Under the pieces are notes generated by a model. That model did no database searches. It was not told the origin of the DNA and was given only the letters and a program-made list of their open reading frames with translations. Of a stretch of DNA of 33,210 nt, positions 13,501 through 23,125 are shown in pieces. Source of the stretch: Cylindrodendrum hubeiense (taxonomy: Eukaryota > Ascomycota > Sordariomycetes > Hypocreales > Nectriaceae); contig JAANBB010000431.1 of NCBI GenBank assembly GCA_014621425.1, positions 1-33,210 on the forward strand, written 5' to 3'. Each line of letters opens with the position of its first letter. Position 1 is the first letter of the stretch. The position numbers were made by a program, and so were the translations under genes.

Positions 13501-15691
13501 TGATGAGGCTGTCGAGGAGAAAACACAGCACATGACTCACAACGATTCTACCGACGAAGAATCACGAGTATCTGAAGAACTTATGGAAGAACCAGACGCG
13601 ATTGCGGAAGATGCAAGGCGTAAAACCGGGGACCCTTTGGTTTACAAATACTATTTTGAAAGCTCCGGATGGTTTATCGTGGGTCTGTTCGTATTGACAC
13701 TGGCCTTGTGGGTCTTTTGCTTAGAATTCCCGAGTAAGTCTGTCGACAACGACCAGTTTCCCTGTGGCCTGCGATTGAGCTAACTCACCATCTAGCAATC
13801 TGGTTAAAATGGTGGTCCGAAGCCAATGCCCTCCACCCGAATGAGAAAATAGGCATGTACATGGGAGTCTTTGCTCTTTTCGGCGCCGTTGGAACCTTCA
13901 TGGTGTTCGCAGTCTGTTGGTAAGTCTTCGCATCCACTTATTCAGCAACCACATATCATCTTACAAATGTCACAGGCTCTTATTCATCAAAATTATATCG
14001 AACACGGGATACAAGTTGCACAGTGATTTGCTGAAAGCGACGTTGAAGTTAGTATAACCCTCTATTCTAACCAAAATGAATACTAACATTCTCGTTTAGG
14101 GCTCCTTACCGATTCTTCAGCACCACGGATACAGGAAGCCTAATCAACCGGTTAGTATCTGCTAAATTTCCACATGCAACATATAGTGACATCATAGCGC
14201 AGATTCAGCCAGGATATGGAGTTGATTGATATGGAACTCCCCATGTATATGGTGAACTACACGACAAGTAAGTCATCCATTCTACTCCCATATCACAATC
14301 TTGTTTGTAAAATAGGACTAATGACCCATATGATAGGTGCCATGATGTGTGTTGCAAAGCTCATAATCCTAGTGATATTTTCCAAATACCTAGCAGCGAC
14401 GGTCCCGGTGATCGCTACCATGCTGTTTTTCTTGCAACGATTTTATCTCAAAACCTCACGCCAAGTCCGGCTTTTGGGCATCGAAGCCAAGGCTCCCCTC
14501 TATACTAGCTTCCAGGAGACAGTTGTTGGGGCACCGACAATCCGCGCTTTCGGCTGGCAACAACGCTATCAGGCCCGCAATGACGTGCTCATCGACACCA
14601 GTCAGCGTCCAGAATATCTCCAGTACTGCATTCAACAATGGCTCACCTTTACAATCGATATCATCGTCACTATTATAGTTGTTATTTTGCTTACTATTGT
14701 GGTAAAATTGAGAAGCAAATTCGACGCTGGTAGTGTCGGTGTCAGCTTGACTGCCGTCGTATCGTTTAACAATGCCCTCAGCCGTGTTATTCAGATGTGG
14801 ACGGCCATGGAGTCTAGCATCGGGGCTGTAAACAGGGTTCAAAGATTTGTTGCTGAAACTGAATCAGAGGGTACTGGTGAAGGGGGCGCCGGCCCAAAAG
14901 AGCCCTCAGACTGGCCAAAAGATGGCTCGGTTGAGTTCCTGAATTTGGTGGCTTCCCATGGGTACGTATCATCTTGCGATTTGCGCAAACATTGTGGAAA
15001 TTATACTAATCACTACAATAGACCTGACTCCGATCCCGTCCTAAAGGGTGTAAGTCTCTCCGTCAAACCGGCCGAGCACATTGCCATCTGCGGCCGCTCT
15101 GGAAGCGGCAAGACCTCTCTTATCCTTTGCCTTCTTCAAATGCTCGATATTCAGAGTGGAAACATCAACATCGATTCCGTCTCAATCGCATCTCTCAGTC
15201 CATCGCATTTACGCTCAAAGGTCAACGTTATCCCACAGGATCCCTTCCTCCTACCTGGGAGTGTCCGGTTTAATATAGATCCTTTTGGCGAAGCATCGGA
15301 CGACGAGATCATCCGCGCGCTAAATCGAGTGGGATTATGGGAACTTATCAAGGAGCAGGGGTTGGGCAAAGAGATGGATTCCGCGTCTTGGAGCGCGGGC
15401 CAGAAGCAACTGCTGTGTCTTGCACGAGCCATGGTCCGGCGCAAAAAGGTAATCATCTTTGATGAGGCTGCCAGCAGTGTCGACAGCGACACTGAGCGCA
15501 TCATCCAGGACATCATTGACTCGGAGTTCAAGAACTGCACGGTGCTCTCTATTATGCACAGGCTTCACTACGTCACCAAATACGATCGTGTCGCGCTGCT
15601 AGACGCGGGGACGTTGATAGAGTATGATCAACCATTGAAGCTGTTGGCTGAACAGTCAAGCTTTCGGGTGTTGTATGAAAGTCATAAGTAA
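10557..15691 (+). CDS. ABCC-family full-length ABC transporter (MRP type, with TMD0)
   Basis: Fourteen exons: 10557-10799, 10862-11405, 11453-11673, 11734-12013, 12078-12311, 12386-13113, 13162-13324, 13377-13733, 13796-13919, 13976-14047, 14100-14150, 14203-14267, 14337-14961, 15022-15691. They sum to 4377 nt, or 1458 aa. Order is TMD0 (about 1-200), TMD1, NBD1, TMD2, NBD2. NBD1 has Walker A GPIGSGKT near 651, signature LSGGQKQR near 742 and Walker B FLDD; NBD2 has Walker A GRSGSGKT near 1260, signature WSAGQKQ near 1359, Walker B IIFDEA and an SIMHR H-loop. Asp in place of catalytic Glu in NBD1, with Glu kept in NBD2, is normal for ABCC exporters. It probably exports drugs, toxins or conjugates at the plasma or vacuolar membrane. 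The ATG lies in CCATGG; in-frame sequence extends upstream without another ATG. Splicing of the stop-free introns 3, 11 and 13 is inferred from family alignment. Confidence 0.9.
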
Positions 15692-16294
15692 ATGTGGCAA
15701 GGTCTTTGCGGAAAACTTGAAGACTCTGGGAATAGTATTAAAAATTATTGCATGGGACAATAGGAAGAGTTTAGAGAGCAAGATTAAGTCTTATTTATCT
15801 GTATGTCGGATAGTTTTGGTAGGTGTATAGTAAAATTTATCTTGACCGCAACTTCAGTTCAATCGTGCCTACCCCAGTGCTTGATATCTAATTAGAAGTG
15901 GGCGCCGATCCAAACTCTTCTCGCTTTCTAACTCTATCTACAACTCTATTTCGTTTTCCTCTTCGCTCACCGTATTCTGGTTCATCATTTGCTCAGGAGA
16001 CACTAGCTTAAATTCCAAAGACCACATCGGAAATTCCAACCTGCCTATTTGTCCGGATTAAAAGGATTTGAAGGGAGCACCATACAAAATTGCTCCTGCC
16101 AATAGTGCAGCAAGGGTCAAGTCTGTATCGGCGATGGTGGCATCGCTATGCAAAGGGAAGCTTTATTTCAAAGCTATAGGCAACCAGTCACTTCTGCAAT
16201 TACGTCAACGGCCATGAAGTGAGAGAGGAGTACTGGATACACAATAGAAAGCTCGTATGTGAATGATATGTAATTCTGTCCCCCTTACGACTAA
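15692..16294. other. Convergent 3' spacer
   Basis: About 600 bp between the convergent ABC transporter and Dal5-type permease genes. It holds their 3' untranslated regions; no gene or notable repeat was seen. Confidence 0.6.
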
Positions 16295-18048
16295 TTAATA
16301 CGTGTATCTAAAATTGTGGTTTTGACAATCTGTCAAATCTTCCCTCTCTGCCTCGAGTCCAACTTCTGCGTTGTTATGCGGCTTCCCATACTGGTCGTCA
16401 CGGCGCTTGTTCTCGACAATGCAGAGGACATAATATGTGAGACCCATAGCAGCCATAACAGCAAACGCACACATGATTGACCCAATGCCAAGAGCGTACT
16501 TAGGGGCCTGGTTGGTTCGATAGAACTGAGGGCCGATAATATTTCCAATAGCTGAAATCGACGACGTGTTAGCAATCAACCTTCTCGTTGAAGACGAATT
16601 GGAATACCTGGAGAATGGGATCCTCGTAGAAGCGGCATCAAACTGACCATAAATGACTGCAATAGAAACTCCCATGAAGCTCTTCTTCGTTGCTCCAGCT
16701 GTATTGGAAGAAGACAGACTGAGTAAAAAGACCCAAGGAGGGTTGTAAAATCCCATGAGGTAGACGCCAGCAAGAGAGGCATTTCTCTGTGTCTCGGAAT
16801 CAAGAACATGTACCATGACGGCACCAGTCATGCCGATCAAAGCCGAGCCAATCCAAAAGACACACCGCATTTTCGGTACAAAGAATGCGATAGTTGTGAG
16901 TATCGCCTGGCTGACCATGGCGACGGCTGCCTGCGGAGTGGCCATCAGAAGCGTCTTGGTCGTGCTGAAGCCATAACCCGCAATGATGAGCGGGTTGAAG
17001 TTGGTGATACCGGCGTTGGCGATCGCATAGCCAAAGACACCTACCCATATACAGAAGCATTTAGGGTCATGCAGGGCTTCAATGATTTGCGAAGTGTTGA
17101 ATTTCTAGATGATTGCTGCGTCAGAACTGGGCGTGCATAAAAGCCGCGTGGATAGGTCCTACCTTGTGCGATTCGACACCAGTTTGATTAGAAGCAAGTC
17201 GAATGACAGCCAATTTCTTCTCCTCGGGTGTGAAGAACCAGGCTTTAGAAGGGGAATCGGGCAGACCAAAGAAGACAAGGAAACCAGTGAGAACGGTAAC
17301 TGCACCGTAAATAAGGAAAATATACTAGACACGCAGAAGTTAGTCAATTGAAGGGGTATTTGCAGCAATCGTGATAAATCTTACTCTCCACGTCGAAAGC
17401 GATCCCTTAATTTGTCCGATGGCGTACGACAAGATGCCGCCAAATACACCAGCGAACGTGTTGTACCAGAACGCAGTTCGGAGCGGCTGCTCTTCTCGTC
17501 GATACCACATCGAGTTGACGATCATCATGGCTGGCAGAACAGCTGCCTCGAAAACCCCCAGGAGGAAGCGGATGGTTGCCAGCCCCGCGAAATTGTGGCA
17601 CAGGGCCATAAAACAGAGCACAGCACCCCAGAGCACGAGGCAGACTCCAATGTATTTTCCGATGGGAACCTTCGTCATCAGCCAAAGAGTGGGGAATTCC
17701 ATGGCTAGATAGCCAAAGTAGAAGATGCTACTGAGCCAGCTGTATTCCTGGCCTTGGAGGTTCGCATCTTCCTTGATGCCGAGAACAGCCGCGTATCCCA
17801 GGGCGTTCTGGTATCGCAGTCAGTAAAAGATGGGGCCAGCATAGAATGGGCCTAGCTACCTTGTCAAGGAACGCAAGTGTCATGCTGAGAACAGCCAGGG
17901 GCATCACCACGAGGTCTGTCTTCAGCAGGAGCCGTTTTGCGTCGGCCTTGCTTATCTCAGTGTCGGCACCATGGCCGTGGTCCGTAGACACAATGTCTTG
18001 CATCTTCTCCTTCGAGGCATCATCGCAGCTCGGCTGCTGAGTATCCAT
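16295..18048 (-). CDS. MFS permease, Dal5/allantoate-permease (ACS) family
   Basis: Five exons on the minus strand (18048-17860, 17807-17385, 17324-17163, 17104-16648, 16551-16295) give 495 aa; introns are 52, 60, 58 and 96 nt. Family landmarks include LAFLDKNALGYAA at TM1, RFLLGVFEAAVLPAMM in the N half, FFGLPDSPSKAWFFT before the central loop, NAGITNFNPLIIAGYGFS, and IGNIIGPQFYRTNQAPKY near the end. Members (yeast Dal5, Tna1, Vht1 and relatives) import small anionic or nitrogenous compounds by proton symport: allantoate, nicotinate, biotin, dipeptides. The exact substrate cannot be read from sequence. An in-frame Met at 18111 would add 21 residues, but the start at 18048 gives the usual short hydrophilic N terminus. 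It is divergent from the zinc-cluster gene; the shared promoter holds three TCGG-N6-CCGA sites and several GATA sites. Confidence 0.9.
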
Positions 18049-18194
18049 TGCCACTAACACGAGAGGGAGGAAATTTATGTGATGGGTGACAATGGCGAGC
18101 CTGAAAATCAATGTCCGTCTCGAGACTTGTGTGAGAACCTTCTCTGTGGGGAATTGGTTCCTTCAATCGGTCATTGTCGATCACCAACCCGTGG

Positions 18195-18202
18195 TATATA
18201 TA
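18195..18202 (-). promoter_or_regulatory. Possible TATA box of the Dal5-type permease
   Basis: TATATATA lies about 147 bp upstream of the permease ATG at 18048. It is palindromic, so it could in principle serve either direction, but it is nearer the permease. Confidence 0.3.
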
Positions 18203-18354
18203 TTTCACACAGCGTCTCCTTATCGCGGACTGCGCTGGTAGTTATCTGCTACCCCAGCTTTTCGTACGCGACGTTCGTCAGGTTCGTTTTCGCACGAAGT
18301 GGGTTCAGGTTGATGGTATCATAGTTCCACCTGATAGCGTTCAGTCCAGGATTT

Positions 18355-18368
18355 TCGGTGGACACCGA
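18355..18368. promoter_or_regulatory. Zn2Cys6-type site 1: TCGG-N6-CCGA
   Basis: TCGGTGGACACCGA is almost wholly self-complementary (only the central GA is not), so the stricter TCGGTG-N4-CCGA form is met on both strands. CGG triplets inverted six bases apart are the known target geometry of Ppr1 and UaY. It lies 221 bp upstream of the regulator ATG and 307 bp upstream of the permease ATG. Confidence 0.7.
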
Positions 18369-18376
18369 GTTGTGTG

Positions 18377-18390
18377 TCGGGCGCCACCGA
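18377..18390. promoter_or_regulatory. Zn2Cys6-type site 2: TCGG-N6-CCGA
   Basis: TCGGGCGCCACCGA; the minus strand fits TCGGTG-N4-CCGA. It begins 22 bp after the start of site 1, close to two helical turns, which would put two bound dimers on the same DNA face. Confidence 0.7.
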
Positions 18391-18499
18391 GAAAGTGCAG
18401 GCCGAGCTTCTGGACGTTGTCGATTTTGCGGAGCTTCTGGAGACTACCGAGCAGGTTTATCGATAAGGCCCTGGAATGCCTACTAAACTGATTTAAGGT

Positions 18500-18513
18500 T
18501 CGGTCGTCACCGA
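18500..18513. promoter_or_regulatory. Zn2Cys6-type site 3: TCGG-N6-CCGA
   Basis: TCGGTCGTCACCGA; the minus strand fits TCGGTG-N4-CCGA. It lies 76 bp upstream of the regulator ATG, a position suited to autoregulation. Confidence 0.65.
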
Positions 18514-18588
18514 GAGCGTACGACTTCATCCCTCGGACTTCAGATCATGTTCGTCAGCTCCCTCGGCCTCCGACGAGATTAATCGAAC

Positions 18589-20889
18589 ATGGATGCTGAA
18601 TCGGACCCTCGTCCGTCTGTTTCCAAGGCTTGCAGCCGGTGTCATGCAAGGAAAGTGAAGGTAGCTAGTCTCATTCGCCATTCTCCATCCCCAATACGTT
18701 CTCGGCTAACTCCGGCGATTCAGTGCGACCAGAGGGTCCCCAGATGTTCAGCATGCATACGACAAGATGACAAGTGTAATATCACAGAATGCGTTGCTTA
18801 CCCATTTTCGGTGGTCCAAGGCCTCCAGGATCAGATTCGCAATCTTCAAGCCAGGCTCGACATCGCTTCCGCCACGGGCAGCCATCCTGAGCGAAACACC
18901 CAGCGTCAGCCTCCTGTTCCAGATATTCCATCATTGCCTATACAGCAAGAAAGCCACCTGCAGGTAAATAATGATAAAGCAGCTTGGCCGTCTGATTTCC
19001 TCAAGGAAGCTGAAGAGGTCGGTGTTCTTGCAATCGGAGGTCCAAATCCATACTCCGAAAATAAATATGGTGAGGAAATCCATCACATCCCACCCGGTGA
19101 TCATTCCCAATCGATGCTTACCATCTCCTTTTCGCAGTCGGGAGTGCAACAGGGTCAACATTTGCGAGAATATTTTTCAAGCAGCTGAACCTCGTATCTC
19201 CAACTGTTTCTGGCATTCTTGGCGGGAGCTTAGAGCAGTGCCCGTCCGAGAGATACGCTGCACTGCCTCCACAGCCGATAGCTCGATCATATCTCGCAAG
19301 TTACATCGCTCGTGTTCATTTATGGTGGCCTTTCCTCCAGCTTCCACTCCTTCGAAGGACCTTCCAGAGTATATATCAAAATCCAAGGCAATGCACCGAC
19401 CACGAGAAATTTATCGTTTTTATCGTTCTCGCCCTTGCCAGCGGCGAAGATGTTCAGCACAAATCCCAGCCGGGAATGATGGATCTAAATGACTCTGCAG
19501 CATACTTTCAAACCAGCCTACGATTCTTCAATAGCTTTCATGATTATCCCAGAGATCTTTTTGGGATTCAAGCTGTTATGCTCTTGGCCATTTGGATGTT
19601 GAATTCAGCCGCTAGTAGCCACAGTAGCGACCTTTGGCAGCTCAGTCGATACATAATGTCTGCCGCTATTGAATCTGGCCTCCACCGTCACAATACCGAC
19701 TGGGGCTTCACTGCCGAAGAGGTCGAGGTTCGAAACCGGACTTGGTGGTGCGCATACAACTTGGAACGGTTCGTCGATCCAGTCAATGGTTACAGACTTA
19801 ACTAACGCCTCTCAAAAGACAGGTCGCTGTTCTCACAGGTCGTGTTTTGTCCGTCAGAGACCATGCAATTCATGCATTGCTCCCATCGCCATCGTCTTTC
19901 GATACCCTCAGCAGCGCAGAAGCAATGGTGGCCCCGGTCTTCCATAAACACACCGTCGAATTATGTCGCCGAATGATATCTCTGAGACGCATTTCCGGGC
20001 GTATCCTTGAATCAATATATATTGCAAGGGGGCCCGATGGTAAGTGCATGGACACTTCCTTTCAGCAGATCTGTGCTAGATCAGACGAAGCTCGCAAAGA
20101 CCTGGAACAGTGGAAACGGCAATTAGACGAACTGGACCTGAAGCCTTCACGAGAATATTCCGAGATGAAGGTGGAATACTGTCTTCTCCAACTTCTGCTG
20201 CATCGTCCTTCCCCTACCTTTATGGTCCCGTCGCGTCAAATGACATCATCCTGTTCCAAGGTCGCCTCCAGTGCCATACACCAGTGGTCGAGCATCGAGG
20301 CAGAATTCGGAATTTCGGCAGTGTGTCGATGCTTCAGCCAACTTCATTCGATTCTCGTGGTCGGTCTAGCCGCTCTATATTGTGATTGGTATGTGTCATA
20401 CATAAATAGGTGTCGAGTTCTCTGCTAACCGACCACAATCATAGGCAAGCCATGGCGATGCCTCAGGCTGGAGTCCAAAACACACGCAGACTTCGTCGTC
20501 ACGAAAATGATACAATCGTCTGCCTCGGCCTCATTGATCGCGGAATTTCTCACATGAAAGCCATGAATCTCATCAGATACCGAGACTTATTCCAAGCGGT
20601 GAGAACCAAAGTCTACGCAGATGCGACATCCATGAATGCAAATACCGATGATTCCCCGACACATCCGATGGATATTCCCTCTGTAGAGCTCTACAGTGCA
20701 TCTGAAGGCCTAGACTTTGGAGGTGAAGATAGCGTGATGTATCCTGCAGGTGACGGTATGGAGACTTATCTCAGCCAGGTCAACGACTTCCTAGAAGGTG
20801 GTATGGTTGACATGGACGATACCCTAAACGCGTGGTATGATGCGGTGGTGCAAGATCTGCAAAATAATCCAGCTCAAACTTTTATGTGA
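18589..20889 (+). CDS. Zn2Cys6 fungal transcription factor, probable local regulator
   Basis: Five exons (18589-18660, 18724-19069, 19138-19768, 19819-20388, 20445-20889) give 687 aa. The N-terminal zinc cluster has Cys at 15, 18, 25, 32, 35 and 42 (C-x2-C-x6-C-x6-C-x2-C-x6-C). A short linker and a probable dimerising coil (VQGLQDQIRNLQARL, about 54-68) follow. The middle part, including FIVFIVLALASGE, AAYFQTSLRFF, LLAIWML and RNRTWWCAYNLER, matches the fungal-specific transcription factor domain; the C terminus is acidic, as in activation domains. Such proteins bind inverted or direct CGG repeats as nuclear dimers. Sites of that kind lie in its own promoter and before the aminotransferase, so it is the obvious candidate regulator of the module. 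It is too short, and its linker too unlike, to be assigned as UaY. Intron 1 sits inside the zinc cluster and is stop-free and frame-neutral. The exon 4 acceptor (AAAAG before ACAG) was chosen by frame. Confidence 0.9.
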
Positions 20890-21385
20890 CGATTTGGAGG
20901 GAAGCTTGAGGTCCTAGTATTCCCAGTGGCTTTATTTAATCTGCGTTCAATTATAATTACACTCGCCTATTCGAATGTACTGAATATTGAAACGCATGCA
21001 CTATTCTTACAATCGTGAAAACCACCAAACTTCCATCAACTGACTCGTGTCCAAATTTCGCACCCTCCTTATCTGTCTTCTTTTAAGACGAGGATACCCG
21101 GTTTAATGTGTAGACTCCGAACGATGGCGCCGTAAATAATTTAAGTGAGGGGTACTAGCATGTGTGGTCTAGGTGAAGGGGAGTCCACCAAAACTGGGGA
21201 GGCCGAAGCGTCCCCTAGTGAGGCCTCAACGCAGCTCATGACTATCACGAATTAGGACTGACGCGCCATCCGATTACGATTTTGAGCGAGAGGACCAGGC
21301 ACTTATCTGCGCTCTCTACCGGCAGTGCTTACCAGTTGCGCATTGAACTTGATAACTTGGTCTCCGAAGCTCGCCCCTATGGGTC

Positions 21386-21399
21386 TCGGTGGTGGCCGA
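21386..21399. promoter_or_regulatory. Zn2Cys6-type site 4: TCGG-N6-CCGA
   Basis: TCGGTGGTGGCCGA fits TCGGTG-N4-CCGA on the plus strand. It ends about 205 bp upstream of the aminotransferase ATG at 21605. Confidence 0.7.
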
Positions 21400-21423
21400 A
21401 GGAGGTGTGGGTGGGCCCAGAGC

Positions 21424-21437
21424 TCGGTGTCGTCCGA
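21424..21437. promoter_or_regulatory. Zn2Cys6-type site 5: TCGG-N6-CCGA
   Basis: TCGGTGTCGTCCGA fits TCGGTG-N4-CCGA on the plus strand. It begins 38 bp after the start of site 4 and ends about 167 bp upstream of the aminotransferase ATG. Confidence 0.7.
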
Positions 21438-21604
21438 GAAAGCCTCATACTCTCGCCTCATTGAACACCAGACCATGACTTCAACCAAGATTAACCACTT
21501 CCTTATCGCTGGTGTGCACTCGTGGTCTCTGGGCTTTTAATATCAGCCGATTTCCAGACAAACAAGCCAGCCACCATCACCTTATCAGACTTCGAAATTT
21601 CATC

Positions 21605-22755
21605 ATGGTAGCTTCACAAACCAAAGACAGCAACGCCATTGGGGCAACCCATGCTACAGTACCAAATGCTAAGAATGAGTCTATTCTAGTGAGTATGATG
21701 TTCCGAGCACTCCAGCTTGGTATAGACAAAAACGCTAACTATCTAGGTTGGGATGCGCGATGGCGTAACAGGGGAGTTCAAACTGGTTCCCAGAGACGAG
21801 GCTGTTGTGTCTGTATTTGACTCAAACTTCCTTGTCGGCGATGGTATCTGGGTTCGTCAGCTTTCATACCCAGATATTTCAAAGATTCTAATCGCCTCTA
21901 TAGGAAGGCATCCGTGCCAACAAAGGGCGTGTTCAGTTTGCTAAAGATCATTTGGATCGTCTATTCCAAGCGGCAAAAGCCATGTACATGGACTTGGGCC
22001 TGACCAAGGGAGAATTACTTGGTCTTATTCACAGCACGCTTGATGCGAACAATATGTGTGAGGATTCTCACGTTCACATGAGGCTGGTAGTCAGTCGTGG
22101 TCTCAAGTCCACGCCTTATCAAAATCCCCACGTCAATATCGGTCTGCCGCTCATCGTTATAATTCCCGAAGTCAAGGCAGTGGACCCATCATCAAAGGCC
22201 CGAGGACTGAGGCTTGGCACCACATGGGTTCGCCGCGGACCACCCGATGTCAAGGATGAGCAGTGGAATCACATTTCCAAAGCAACCGACGTTCAAGCTT
22301 GCATCAGCGCAAACGTTATGAATGTTGATGAGGCGCTCATGTTGGATCTACGAGGATTCGTAAAAACATGCAACTCGGTCAATTTCTTCATCATCCGCGG
22401 CAACGAAGTCTGGGCGCCTACCAAGGATAACCAGATGCAAGGAATTACTCGCCAACGAACGATTGATGTTTGCCGCGCCAATGGCATCATTGTCCGAGAG
22501 CTCGATTTCGCATTAACCGAGGTATATGGAGCCGACGAGGCGTTTTGCACGGGAACTTTCCCGTCGCAGATTCACGTGGTAGAAGTCGACGGACGTCAAA
22601 TTGGCGACGGACAGAGAGGGGCCATTACCGAGAAAATTCAGCAATTATATACTAAGCTTGTGAAGAGCGATGTGGAAAGGTCGCGGGAGGAGATTTTGGC
22701 CGAAGTGGAGGCACCACGGGACCTGAGCTTTCTGAAGACATTGTCTACTACCTAA
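21605..22755 (+). CDS. Fold-type IV PLP aminotransferase (D-amino acid/branched-chain type), non-canonical
   Basis: Three exons (21605-21688, 21747-21851, 21904-22755) give 346 aa; introns are 58 and 52 nt. Class IV features include FDSNFLVGDGIWEGIRA in the N-terminal domain, the presumed Schiff-base Lys189 in HISKATD, GITRQRTIDVCRANGI after the cofactor region, and EVYGADEAFCTGTFPSQ as the phosphate-side loop. Where most class IV enzymes have a Glu that contacts the PLP ring nitrogen (as in VTEG/VSET-like motifs), this protein reads GFVKTCNSVNFFI, with Thr218 at that place. The enzyme should still be PLP-dependent. It may act on D-amino acids, branched amino acids or an unusual amine, and sequence does not decide. 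It follows the zinc-cluster regulator in the same direction and carries two of its presumed sites. No leader or membrane segment is seen, so it is probably cytosolic. Confidence 0.88.
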
Positions 22756-23125
22756 TTAGATATTAATGCAGCTCATTGTTTCAGTAACCAGTTGGATATC
22801 AGCAAGACGTTGCAATTTCTGCTCGTTTATACTCGAATGTTCATTTTGACAGATGGGGGGACATGTATTTTTGCTGAAAATGGTCGATGAGGGGGAAGGT
22901 TGATTAGGTGAGCGCCAGGCAGCACTCCGTCCACTTAAAAACCGCCTTGCCATATCACATCATATCATCGTGACTCCTCACCGACGCACTACGACATTCC
23001 AAATCCACATCTTCACTGTGCCTACTCATAATGAGTTAAGAAACCTCAATTCACTCGTCGGGGATCGCTTTTAGCCTATTCTCAAAGAATTGGGTCAACT
23101 TCCGTCGGGAAGGTGAGAATACCAG
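22756..23125. other. Spacer between aminotransferase and F-box gene
   Basis: The 370-bp spacer contains the aminotransferase 3' region and the promoter of the F-box gene. It has no TCGG-N6-CCGA site and no recognised gene. Confidence 0.6.

Larger units (their letters stand above)
18049..18588. promoter_or_regulatory. Bidirectional promoter, permease / Zn2Cys6 regulator
   Basis: The 540 bp between the divergent start codons hold three TCGG-N6-CCGA palindromes (18355, 18377, 18500), a TATATATA near 18195, and GATA-factor (HGATAR) sites at 18220, 18242, 18332 and, as the palindrome TTATCGATAA, 18457-18466. A shorter inverted repeat, TCGG-N3-CCGA, lies at 18563-18573 just before the regulator ATG. 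The arrangement suggests joint control of the permease and its regulator. Confidence 0.7.
20890..21604 (+). promoter_or_regulatory. Aminotransferase promoter region
   Basis: The 715-bp spacer holds the 3' end of the regulator transcript and the upstream region of the aminotransferase. It contains two TCGG-N6-CCGA palindromes (21386, 21424) and HGATAR sites at 21069, 21303, 21350, 21503 and 21582. Short frames (60-71 codons) overlapping the palindromes show no coding character. Confidence 0.6.

Noticed and set aside
18713..18726. TCGG-N6-CCGG overlapping the first intron of the regulator
   Set aside because: It fails at the last base and lies in a transcribed intron; one such near match is expected by chance.
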